DNA of 17,157 nt, from NCBI GenBank assembly GCA_028277485.1, contig JANQGE010000053.1, forward strand, positions 1 through 17,157, written 5' to 3'. A program made the position numbers and the translations under genes. Source of the DNA: Chlorobium sp. GTDB lineage: Bacteria > Bacteroidota > Chlorobiia > Chlorobiales > Chlorobiaceae. Shown in pieces: positions 7,426-13,636 of this stretch (position 1 is its first letter; the number at the start of each line of letters is the position of its first letter). The notes below the pieces were generated by a model. That model did no database searches, had not been told where the DNA came from, and saw nothing but the letters and a program-made list of their open reading frames with translations.

Positions 7426-8610
7426 TTACAGAGATTCTTTCAACAGATTATACGTACGACGCGCAATCATCAGCTCTTCCTTCGTTTCCATAACCCTGAC
7501 GGTTACCGTCCCATCCTTCCGGGAAATTATCGTCGAGTTCGCGGCATTTTTCTCAGCATCGATGCTGATACCGAGAAAAGCCAGGCCTTCACATATTCTC
7601 CGGCGGATTTCAGCAGCTTTTTCTCCAATTCCTCCCGTAAACACCAACGTATCGAGACCGCCGAGAGCAGCAGCAAAGCCGCCGATACACTTGCCGGCCT
7701 GGTAGCAGAACAGCTCTACAGCCAAACGGCTGGCCGGATCATGATCTTCAATGAGGTCACGCATATTGCCGCTTTTTCCCGACACCCCAAGCAGTCCCGA
7801 TCTGCGGTTCACCATATCCTTGACCTCGGCAGGATCCATATTTTCCTGCTGCAGCAGAAACAGGATAACTCCAGGATCGAGATCCCCTGTGCGTGTTCCC
7901 ATTGCCATTCCTCCCGCCGGAGAAAATCCCATCGTTGTATCGATGCTCTTTCCGTCCAGAACAGCCGCCATGCTGGCCCCGTGCCCCAGATGTGCAAGGA
8001 TGACCCTGCCCCGCAATGCACCGCTTCCCTCCCGACGTTCAAGCTCGCCAACCAGGTATTCATAGGAAAGTCCGTGAAAGCCGTAACGCTGAACACCTTT
8101 GTTTCGCACCGATTCAGGGAGCGGGTAGAGCTGCGCAGCAGCAGGCATCGTGCGATGAAACGCCGTGTCGAAGCAGGCAACCTGCGGAACTCCGGGAAAA
8201 ACCTTTCCGGCGCGATTGACCGCTTTCAGCGCCTGGGGCAGATGCTCCGGCGCATAGGGAATCAATGCTGTAAGAGAGGTTGTCAGTTCAGGAGAAATCA
8301 TTTCGGGGTCGGCATGATCGGGACCGCCATGCACCATCCGGTGTCCAACGGCGTCAGGCACCGTTCCTCCAATGGAGAGAATTCGGGAAAACACATATTC
8401 GCAGGCGCTGTCGTGGCTCTCCGCGGAAACGCTTTCTCCTGCTGTTTGTTTACCTTGTGCATCCTTTAGCGTGAAGCGACTCCCTTCAAGGCCAATCCTT
8501 GTGAGTGAACCGCTAAAAACCAGCTCTTCGCTTGCACCAATGTCATACAATGCAAACTTGATGCTCGATGAGCCGGTATTGACCGCCAGAATATGCTTTG
8601 CTTGCTTCAT
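7426..8610 (-). CDS. ackA: Acetate kinase
   Basis: The enzyme transfers phosphate between acetyl phosphate and ADP. Next to phosphoketolase the likely direction is ATP plus acetate. The 394 residues are full length. ASKHA-fold motifs are NTGSSSIKF (11-19), GHRMVHGG (89-96) with Arg91, ACFDTAFH with Asp148, RYGFHG with His179, GTRTGDLDPG with Arg240, TGGIGE (325-330) and the C-terminal EELMIAR with Glu378/379. These match the catalytic set of the Methanosarcina enzyme. One difference stands out: the usual HLGNG loop reads HLGHG, with His210 where Asn is normal. The start has AGGGAAG about six bases upstream (Shine-Dalgarno). It is first in an ackA-xfp pair. The kinase assignment is firm; acetate rather than another short acid as substrate is inferred from the neighbour. 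Confidence 0.94.
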   Translation of the reverse strand: MKQAKHILAVNTGSSSIKFALYDIGASEELVFSGSLTRIGLEGSRFTLKDAQGKQTAGESVSAESHDSACEYVFSRILSIGGTVPDAVGHRMVHGGPDHADPEMISPELTTSLTALIPYAPEHLPQALKAVNRAGKVFPGVPQVACFDTAFHRTMPAAAQLYPLPESVRNKGVQRYGFHGLSYEYLVGELERREGSGALRGRVILAHLGHGASMAAVLDGKSIDTTMGFSPAGGMAMGTRTGDLDPGVILFLLQQENMDPAEVKDMVNRRSGLLGVSGKSGNMRDLIEDHDPASRLAVELFCYQAGKCIGGFAAALGGLDTLVFTGGIGEKAAEIRRRICEGLAFLGISIDAEKNAANSTIISRKDGTVTVRVMETKEELMIARRTYNLLKESL

Positions 8611-8664
8611 ACAATCTTCCCTGCCGTAATGCGTGTCGGGACGTTCCTCATCGTGTCGAAAATT

Positions 8665-8691
8665 AAAGGGTATCTCTATACATTGTCATGA
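8665..8691 (+). repeat. Decayed left end of a MITE-like element
   Basis: AAAGGGTATCTCTATACATT followed by GTCATGA aligns with the family start (AAGGGCACCTCTATTTATT then GTCATGAGCGG) with only a few changes. The rest of the element cannot be recognised. It lies 55-80 bases upstream of the ackA start. Confidence 0.55.
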
Positions 8692-8704
8692 TAACCAGTA
8701 ACAA
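8675..8704 (-). promoter_or_regulatory. Candidate ackA promoter
   Basis: On the minus strand TTGTTA (8704-8699) is followed after 18 bases by TATAGA (8680-8675), about 65 bases upstream of ackA. Each hexamer has two mismatches to the sigma-70-type consensus. The -10 falls inside the decayed element end. This is a weak prediction. Confidence 0.25.
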
Positions 8705-8772
8705 GGACACCCTGAAGAAACGATAACCAAAGTACACCAATAACATAGTTAACGCAAACGTTACATAACTGT

Positions 8773-8886
8773 AGGGCACCTTGTTTATTCCGCGCTTCAA
8801 TTGCATCGTTGATCGGATAGGAGAGGGTTTCTGCGCTCCGTTCGCTTCGCACTTGAACCGCTCATGACAATTAATAGAGGTGCCCT
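8773..8886 (-). repeat. Complete MITE-like element, short (type B) form
   Basis: The 114-bp element runs from AGGGCACCTTGTTTATT to AATTAATAGAGGTGCCCT, giving imperfect terminal inverted repeats. Read on the minus strand it matches the copy at 16959-17064 along its whole length: GTCATGAGCGGTTCAAGTG, then AACGGAGCGCAGAAACCC, then CAATTGAAGCGCGGAATAAA. TGTA lies at both edges (8770-8773 and 8886-8889), a possible target duplication although it overlaps the outermost bases. There is no coding capacity, so any movement would depend on a transposase elsewhere. Confidence 0.75.
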
Positions 8887-8954
8887 GTAAAAAGACCTCA
8901 CCATGGTGCAAAGGAAAAATCTTAACTTATTAAGAAACGGAGGTAAGCAAAAAT

Positions 8955-9125
8955 ATGGAACTTATCAAAATCATTTTTGCGATTATCCTGCCGCCTTTAG
9001 GCGTATTTCTACAGGTGGGGATAGGAAAACATCTCTGGATCAATATTGTCTTAACCCTACTCGGTTATATTCCCGGCATCGTTCATGCCGTATGGGTTAT
9101 CGCAAAAAATAAAGGGCACCTCTAA
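8955..9125 (+). CDS. YqaE/Pmp3 family small membrane protein
   Basis: This is a 56-residue hydrophobic protein. It begins MELIKIIFAIILPPLGVFLQ, and its middle reads GIGKHLWINIVLTLLGYIPG followed by IVHAVWVI. The PPLGV and LTLLGYIPG(I)xHAxWVI signatures identify the UPF0057 / Pmp3 proteolipid family, with two membrane spans (about 5-22 and 29-50). Eukaryotic relatives affect membrane potential and salt tolerance; the bacterial role is uncertain and often stress-linked. A strong Shine-Dalgarno, ACGGAGG, lies nine bases before the ATG. The gene is too short for usual ORF filters. The last four residues (KGHL) and the TAA stop are read from, or at the very edge of, a MITE-like element that begins at 9114. 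A second element ends 68 bases upstream, so the gene is bracketed by repeats. Confidence 0.88.
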   Translation: MELIKIIFAIILPPLGVFLQVGIGKHLWINIVLTLLGYIPGIVHAVWVIAKNKGHL

Positions 9126-9255
9126 AAAGTGTCATGAGCGAGCAAAGTGTAAGGCGGACGGAGCAGAGAAACCGGAATGTACATGGAGTACATGAGGATT
9201 TCGAGCACCGGCCAACACAGCAATTTGGGCGCGCAATAAGTTTTTAGAGGTGCCC
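9114..9255 (+). repeat. Complete MITE-like element, long (type A) form
   Basis: This 142-bp element has perfect 15-bp terminal inverted repeats: GGGCACCTCTAAAAA at 9114-9128 and TTTTTAGAGGTGCCC at 9241-9255. The pentamer ATAAA stands directly outside both ends (9109-9113 and 9256-9260), as expected for a target-site duplication. Inside is an ATGTAC-ATGGA-GTACAT dyad and the segment CATGAGGATTTCGAGCACCG. The copy at 17065-17157 has the same inner sequence up to the window end. A second terminus, TAGAGGTGCCC (9261-9271), follows immediately. No protein is encoded; the minus-strand open frame over it is not conserved-looking. Confidence 0.82.
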
Positions 9256-9261
9256 ATAAAT

Positions 9262-9273
9262 AGAGGTGCCCAT
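9262..9273 (+). promoter_or_regulatory. Element-derived ribosome binding site of the methyltransferase gene
   Basis: AGAGGT (9262-9267) lies six bases before the ATG at 9274. It is part of the terminal sequence TAGAGGTGCCC of a MITE-like element. It decides for the ATG at 9274 over the in-frame GTG at 9250, which lies inside the repeat and would add eight repeat-encoded residues. Confidence 0.6.
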
Positions 9274-10083
9274 ATGAAATACGTGCACGGATATGATCAG
9301 ACAGAACACATGCGTTTGCTGGATCAAGCATCAACTCTTGTCGAATTATTGCATTCGGATACATACTATCCGGCAGGAAGCCAGGTTCTGGAGGCTGGAT
9401 GCGGGGTCGGTGCACAAACAATAACATTGGCTCGCAACAGCCCTCATGCACATATCACCTCAGTCGACATCTCTGAGCGTTCACTCGCAAAAGCCCGAAA
9501 AAACATCGAAAGTGCAGGTATCATAAACGTAAGCTTCCAGCAGGGAGATATTTTTGCATTGCCGCTCAAGCCGGAATCTTTCGATCACATCTTCGTCTGC
9601 TTTGTGCTTGAACACCTGGCCCATCCGGTCGAGGCACTGCACTGTCTTAAAACTGTTCTCAAAGCCGGCGGCACAATCACCGTTGTCGAGGGAGACCACG
9701 GGTCGGCTTATTTCCATCCTGACAGCAAGGCTGCAAACAAAGCGATTCAATGCCAGGTCGAACTGCAAAAAAGAGCAGGCGGCAACGCCAAAATAGGAAG
9801 AGAGCTGTATCCGCTCCTTACCGCTGCCGGACTCAGCTCAATTCACGTATCTCCCCGAATGGTGTACGCCGATTCAAGTAAGCCTCATTTTGTAGAAGGA
9901 TTCACAAAGAACACATTCACGACAATGATCGAAGGCATCAGGGAATCATCTCTTGAAGCCGGTTTACTTGACGAAAAAACCTTTGATGCCGGAATCAGGG
10001 ACTTATATAGAACAACAGAAAAAGACGGCGTTTTTTGCTATACATTTTTTAAGGCCATTGCAACCAAAGAACCCCTCTCTTAA
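9274..10083 (+). CDS. Class I SAM-dependent methyltransferase
   Basis: The 269-residue cytoplasmic protein is predicted to transfer a methyl group from S-adenosylmethionine. Motif I reads VLEAGCGVGAQT (38-49), the acidic ribose-binding residue is Asp65 in SVDIS, and GDIFALPL (91-98) followed by FDHIFVCFVLEHL (103-115) are motifs II and III of the Methyltransf_11/25 type. The C-terminal half (about 145-260) is probably the substrate-binding part and is not recognised, so the substrate is unknown. The start at 9274 follows AGAGGT six bases upstream. The gene is bounded by MITE-like ends on both sides: one ends two bases before the ATG, and another begins at the last base of the TAA stop. The neighbours give no functional hint. 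The tight repeat borders suggest it was acquired or rearranged as a unit. Confidence 0.82.
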   Translation: MKYVHGYDQTEHMRLLDQASTLVELLHSDTYYPAGSQVLEAGCGVGAQTITLARNSPHAHITSVDISERSLAKARKNIESAGIINVSFQQGDIFALPLKPESFDHIFVCFVLEHLAHPVEALHCLKTVLKAGGTITVVEGDHGSAYFHPDSKAANKAIQCQVELQKRAGGNAKIGRELYPLLTAAGLSSIHVSPRMVYADSSKPHFVEGFTKNTFTTMIEGIRESSLEAGLLDEKTFDAGIRDLYRTTEKDGVFCYTFFKAIATKEPLS

Positions 10084-10157
10084 GGGCACTTCTATTTATT
10101 CCGCACTCCGTCCGCCTTGCACCTGAACCGCTCATGACAGGAAAGAGATGTACCCTT
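10083..10157 (-). repeat. Internally deleted MITE-like element
   Basis: This roughly 75-bp copy runs from AGGGCACTTCTATTTATTCC to GAGATGTACCCTT. Read on the minus strand it has the family left part, GTCATGAGCGGTTCAGGTG and CAAGGCGGACGGAGTG, joined directly to the right end GCGGAATAAATAG. The middle of the longer forms is missing. It starts on the last base of the methyltransferase stop codon. Confidence 0.68.
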
Positions 10158-10525
10158 ACAAAACAATTTTTTCGGAGATCGGTAATCGGGATTCGGTAAT
10201 CGATTTTTTCTTTTCCCTTTTGCCTACTGCTTATTGCTTATTGGCTCCACCTTGCCAACTGCCTACTGGATACTGCCAACTTCCCCCCTCGTCACTTGTC
10301 ACTCGTCACTATTCTTTTGCCAACTGCCTACTGATTTCCTTTCGACCCCGATTTCCGATTATTTTTCCCCGCTTAACACTTAGCACGTAGCACCATCTTC
10401 CACAGACTTACTGTGTTTACGGAACAACGTCCCGCACCTCGGAACAACCCATCTAACAAAACCCTGCTTTTTTCACACAAAAACACCAAAATGTTTAAAA
10501 TATTTTTTATTTATCAGGCATTAAC
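10158..10525. repeat. Heptamer repeat mosaic upstream of nifV
   Basis: Seven-base units can be read in phase: ATCGGTA, ATCGGGA, TTCGGTA, ATCGATT (10178-10205); TGCCTAC, TGCTTAT, TGCTTAT (10221-10241); TGCCAAC, TGCCTAC, TGGATAC, TGCCAAC (10253-10280); and GTCACTT, GTCACTC, GTCACTA (10291-10311). TAACACT, TAGCACG, TAGCACC close the tract near 10394. The remaining bases up to 10525 are AT-rich and hold no gene. With the element at 10083-10157 and the dyads at 10526-10558, this accounts for the 500-base gap before nifV. Confidence 0.65.
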
Positions 10526-10558
10526 CTTATTTGTTTAACAATAAGATTATAAAATCTT
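10526..10558. promoter_or_regulatory. Two adjacent dyads in the nifV leader
   Basis: An imperfect 20-bp palindrome, CTTATTTGTTTAACAATAAG (10526-10545), overlaps a second one, AAGATT-ATAA-AATCTT (10543-10558). Together they end 28 bases before the chosen nifV start. TATAAAAT (10548-10555) lies in the second dyad and could be a -10. No -24/-12 motif or TGT-N10-ACA site was found upstream, so nifV-nifA may be driven by a housekeeping promoter under an unknown regulator. Confidence 0.4.
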
Positions 10559-10586
10559 AATTAATGCACGCCAGGAAATGATAACT

Positions 10587-11762
10587 ATGAACACCCCAAC
10601 GACACATATGCATGCAGATCCATTTACCCCATGGATCATCGACACAACACTGCGGGATGGCGAACAGGCTCCGGACATTGCTTTCACCCCTGAAGAAAAA
10701 ACAGACATTGCGGTGAAACTGGCTGACGCCGGCGTCGACGAACTGGAAATCGGCTATCCTGCTCTAAGTACCGACGAACAGCGGATTATCAGGGAAATTG
10801 CTTCGATGCGGCTTCCGCCCCGTCTCACCTGCTGGTCAAGGGCAAAATGGACCGATATAGAGTGTGCCGGGGCATGCGGTACAGAGGGCATCCACATCAG
10901 CTTTCCTCTCTCGGATCTCTACCTGGATTTGATCGGAAAAGATCATATCTGGGTCCGCAATCAACTGGAAATCCTGATACCCGGGGCCAAAAAGTATTTC
11001 AGTTTCGTCAGTGCCGGGGCACAGGATGCCACAAGAACAGACATGAAAACCCTTGAAACATTTGTACGGGATGCCGCAGCATGCGGGGCAGACAGGATTC
11101 GCATTGCCGATACGGTCGGCATTGCAACCCCCCTGACTCTTGCACAGCAGATACGGCATCTGAAAGTCTCCGTACCGATACCTCTCGAATTCCATGCCCA
11201 TAACGATCTCGGAATGGCAACAGCAAACGCTTTCAGTGCTATCGAGGCGGGATGTGATGCTGCAAGTGTGACAGTTACCGGCCTGGGTGAAAGAGCCGGC
11301 AACGCCGCCCTCGAAGAACTTGCCCTCGCACTCAAGCTTTCCGGGCGTTACCGGACATCCATCAGAACAGACACGCTGCATACCCTCTGTGAAACAGTTG
11401 CAAAGGCGTCGAACAGATCCATTCAGGACCAGAAACCGGTAATAGGCAATGCCGTATTCCGGCACGAATCGGGCATCCATTGCAACGCCCTGCTTAAAGA
11501 TCCGCTATCCTATCAGCCGTTCCTGCCCGGAGAAATCGGTAAAGACAACTACGAGTTCGTCATAGGAAAACATTCAGGCAGTGCGGCAATCCAGCATATA
11601 CTGGCCGCAAACGGCATCAACATCGACCGGGAACGGGCCGGAAAAATACTCTCAAACGTCAGACGCGCCGCCGGGAGAAAAAAAAGCGGGCTTTCTCCGG
11701 CTGAACTGGTAAATATTTACACACAATGTTTTGTGAACCATCAGGACACATGCAAAAGATGA
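10587..11762 (+). CDS. nifV: Homocitrate synthase NifV
   Basis: NifV condenses acetyl-CoA with 2-oxoglutarate to give homocitrate, the organic ligand of the nitrogenase FeMo-cofactor. The 391 residues carry the family signatures: IIDTTLRDGEQAP near the N-terminus, the metal-binding HAHNDLGMATAN, the second signature GLGERAGNAALEE and the late HESGIHCNALLKDPLSYQP. These separate it from citrate synthases; its place before nifA and nifHD favours NifV over isopropylmalate or citramalate synthase. An ATG at 10578 is in frame, but AGGA (10573-10576) would be one base from it, while the ATG at 10587 has a ten-base spacing, so 10587 is chosen. The 3' end overlaps the start of nifA, indicating one transcript. 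The reading frame is intact. Confidence 0.92.
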   Translation: MNTPTTHMHADPFTPWIIDTTLRDGEQAPDIAFTPEEKTDIAVKLADAGVDELEIGYPALSTDEQRIIREIASMRLPPRLTCWSRAKWTDIECAGACGTEGIHISFPLSDLYLDLIGKDHIWVRNQLEILIPGAKKYFSFVSAGAQDATRTDMKTLETFVRDAAACGADRIRIADTVGIATPLTLAQQIRHLKVSVPIPLEFHAHNDLGMATANAFSAIEAGCDAASVTVTGLGERAGNAALEELALALKLSGRYRTSIRTDTLHTLCETVAKASNRSIQDQKPVIGNAVFRHESGIHCNALLKDPLSYQPFLPGEIGKDNYEFVIGKHSGSAAIQHILAANGINIDRERAGKILSNVRRAAGRKKSGLSPAELVNIYTQCFVNHQDTCKR

Positions 11763-13390
11763 AAACCCCGGTTACCGAACAAACGAGCACAATCAGCCTT
11801 CTTGCCGAAGTGAGCCGGGCACTCAATAATGAAGAGGATATCAACAAAGTGCTCAGGGACGTACTCAGCATCATGTCCGAGCACATGGACATGATACGTG
11901 GCGTCATCACTATCCTGAACCGCGACACCAGTGAAATCGTCATCAATGAATCCTTTGGCCTGAGCGAAGAAGAGAAGGCCAGAGGACGATACATGCCAGG
12001 CGAAGGCATTATCGGCCAGGTTGTCAAAACGGGCAGGCATAAAGTCGTTCCCAGAATCGACGATGAACCCATGTTTCTCGACCGTACCGGTTCAAGAAAC
12101 CGCATCAAGACAGAACACCTTTGTTTTGTCTGTGTTCCAATAAAAGCCGGAAAAGAGGTCATCGGTACCCTCAGCGCCGACCGGCCTGTCTTCACGGAAA
12201 ACAACCACACCGGAAAAGTCCCGCAGCGCCGACAGGAAGAGGAGTACATAGAAGAACTGGTCAACATGCTCTCCATAATCGCTTCCATGATATCACAGGC
12301 GGTACGCATCAAACAGCTTGCCCAGGAAGAGGTGCGAGGAGATCTGCAAAGCGGTTCCCCGGAAATCAGGGCATCGTTCTCCTTCTACCGGGGGGAGATG
12401 CCTGAAAAGGATGACGAACAGTACAGTGAATCACACAGGCCGGCAAATATCATCGGCAACGCAAAAGCCATGATCATTGTTTTCAGGATGATCGACAAAA
12501 TCGCCCCCACAAACGCCACAGCCCTTATTCTCGGGGAAAGCGGCGTCGGCAAGGAGCTGGTCGCAAGTGCCATTCACTATAAAAGTCACCGTGCCGAAAA
12601 GCCGTTCATCAAGTTCAGTTGTGCAGCTCTGCCGGAAAGCATTATCGAAAGCGAACTTTTCGGACACGAAAAAGGATCGTTCACCGGCGCCACGGGAAAC
12701 CGGCAGGGCCGGTTCGAGCTTGCCGACGGCGGAACGATCTTTCTCGATGAAATCGGAGAGCTCAGCCTGCCGGTTCAGGCAAAACTGCTGCGCATTCTCC
12801 AGGAAAAGGAGTTCGAGAAAGTTGGAGGATCGACAACCCTTAAAACCGATATCAGGGTAATTGCCGCCACGAACAAGGATCTCGAGGCGGAAATCGACAA
12901 AGGAACGTTTCGTGAAGACCTCTATTACCGACTGAACATTTTCCCGATAACCGTCCCTCCACTGCGCGAACGAAAAGCAGACATCCTGCTGCTTGCAGAC
13001 TACTTCGTCGAAAAGTACAACGCGCTCAATTTCAAGGGAGTACGGCGAATATCGACACGAGCCATCGACATGCTCATGCGCTACCACTGGCCGGGCAATG
13101 TCAGGGAGCTGGAAAACTGTATCGAGCGTGCCGTGATCCTCAGTGAAGACAATGTGATTCACGGCTACCATCTGCCCCCGACTTTGCAGACTGCAGAATC
13201 AAGCGGTACGCCTGCTGCCGGTTCATTGCAGCAGCGGCTCGACGCTATCGAACATGAAATGATTATCGAGGCATTGAAAAGGACGAAAGGCAACATGGCG
13301 AAAGCCGCAATGCAGCTCGGTCTCACCGAACGGGTCATGGGGCTTCGGGTAAAGAAGTTCGGGATCGATTACAGAAAGTACCGGCCGTAA
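11759..13390 (+). CDS. nifA: Nif-specific sigma-54 activator NifA
   Basis: NifA binds upstream activator sites and uses ATP to open sigma-54 promoters of nif genes. Counting from Met at 11759 (543 residues): an N-terminal GAF domain (about 10-185), then the AAA+ domain with Walker A GESGVGKE (259-266), a sigma-54 loop reading GSFTGA instead of GAFTGA (306-311) and Walker B GGTIFLDE (324-331), then a C-terminal Fis-type helix-turn-helix (about 510-536). The linker lacks the C-x4-C pair of oxygen-sensitive rhizobial NifA; only the Cys of LENC remains. The start is uncertain: ATGs at 11726 and 11750 are also in frame. The one at 11759 forms an ATGA overlap with the nifV stop, fitting translational coupling. 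No nifL-like gene is in the window. Confidence 0.92.
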   Translation: MKTPVTEQTSTISLLAEVSRALNNEEDINKVLRDVLSIMSEHMDMIRGVITILNRDTSEIVINESFGLSEEEKARGRYMPGEGIIGQVVKTGRHKVVPRIDDEPMFLDRTGSRNRIKTEHLCFVCVPIKAGKEVIGTLSADRPVFTENNHTGKVPQRRQEEEYIEELVNMLSIIASMISQAVRIKQLAQEEVRGDLQSGSPEIRASFSFYRGEMPEKDDEQYSESHRPANIIGNAKAMIIVFRMIDKIAPTNATALILGESGVGKELVASAIHYKSHRAEKPFIKFSCAALPESIIESELFGHEKGSFTGATGNRQGRFELADGGTIFLDEIGELSLPVQAKLLRILQEKEFEKVGGSTTLKTDIRVIAATNKDLEAEIDKGTFREDLYYRLNIFPITVPPLRERKADILLLADYFVEKYNALNFKGVRRISTRAIDMLMRYHWPGNVRELENCIERAVILSEDNVIHGYHLPPTLQTAESSGTPAAGSLQQRLDAIEHEMIIEALKRTKGNMAKAAMQLGLTERVMGLRVKKFGIDYRKYRP

Positions 13391-13418
13391 GCAGCCCCAA
13401 AAAAGGAATCAGTCGGCA

Positions 13419-13434
13419 TGTGCCCAAAAAAACA
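13419..13434. promoter_or_regulatory. Candidate NifA upstream activator site
   Basis: TGT-GCCCAAAAAA-ACA fits the NifA binding consensus TGT-N10-ACA exactly. It is the only match in the nifA-nifH gap and lies about 190 bases upstream of the candidate -24 element, rather far but within DNA-looping range. A chance match in 300 bases is possible at roughly one in fourteen. Confidence 0.45.
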
Positions 13435-13446
13435 ACATAAATGTAG

Positions 13447-13485
13447 AATTTCGTCATTTCCCACAATGACGTAGCGAAATTTTTC
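13447..13485 (+). terminator. Possible terminator after nifA
   Basis: AATTTC pairs with GAAATT and, inside it, GTCATT (13453-13458) pairs with AATGAC (13465-13470), with a bulge of about five bases on the 3' side and a T run after the stem. It lies 57 bases beyond the nifA stop and could separate nifVA from the nifH transcript. The bulge and low GC make it weaker than the fabI and idh terminators. Confidence 0.45.
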
Positions 13486-13620
13486 CCGGGCCGCTCTTCA
13501 TACCACCTCCCGCTCAACGCTCCTTTACAGGAAAAAAACATCCACAACAACAATCATAAAAACGATTTACCAGCCACACGGTTATCGACGGACAAAAAAA
13601 TCACAAAAAAATAATCAGAA

Positions 13621-13636
13621 TGGCACAGAGATTGAT
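13621..13636 (+). promoter_or_regulatory. nifH: Sigma-54 (-24/-12) promoter of nifH
   Basis: TGGCAC-AGAGA-TTGAT matches the consensus TGGCAC-N5-TTGCA with the correct 12-base spacing. The -24 half is perfect. In the -12 half the essential GC reads GA, followed by TGCAA. Transcription would start near 13647, leaving a leader of about 70 bases. Being directly after nifA and before nifH supports the call. Confidence 0.62.

Larger units (their letters stand above)
8611..8954. other. Intergenic region between ackA and the YqaE gene
   Basis: This divergent gap holds the putative ackA promoter inside a decayed repeat end (8665-8704), an AT-rich unexplained stretch (8692-8772), a complete MITE-like element (8773-8886) and the YqaE gene leader with its Shine-Dalgarno. 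A short dyad, CTTAA-CTTA-TTAAG, precedes that Shine-Dalgarno. No other gene is supported; the open frame starting at 8903 overlaps YqaE and has no recognisable content. Confidence 0.5.

Noticed and set aside
7381..8469. Plus-strand open frame of 362 residues
   Set aside because: Antisense to ackA. No family resemblance, while the minus strand has every acetate kinase motif.
8903..9112. Plus-strand open frame of 69 residues starting ATGGTGCAAAGG
   Set aside because: It overlaps the YqaE-type gene in another frame, has no Shine-Dalgarno and no family content. The 8955 frame has a strong Shine-Dalgarno and clear signatures.
9250..9273. GTG start extending the methyltransferase by eight residues
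   Set aside because: These codons lie within element ends, and the ATG at 9274 has a correctly spaced AGAGGT.
9122..9451. Minus-strand open frame of 109 residues across the repeat and methyltransferase start
   Set aside because: Half of it is repeat DNA and half is antisense to the methyltransferase. There is no Shine-Dalgarno or known domain.
10178..10332. Possible CRISPR array
   Set aside because: Units are seven bases, adjacent, degenerate and without unique spacers; no cas genes are present. They are tandem heptamers.
12431..13171. Minus-strand open frame of 246 residues
   Set aside because: Antisense to the AAA+ domain of NifA, explained by codon structure of the real gene.
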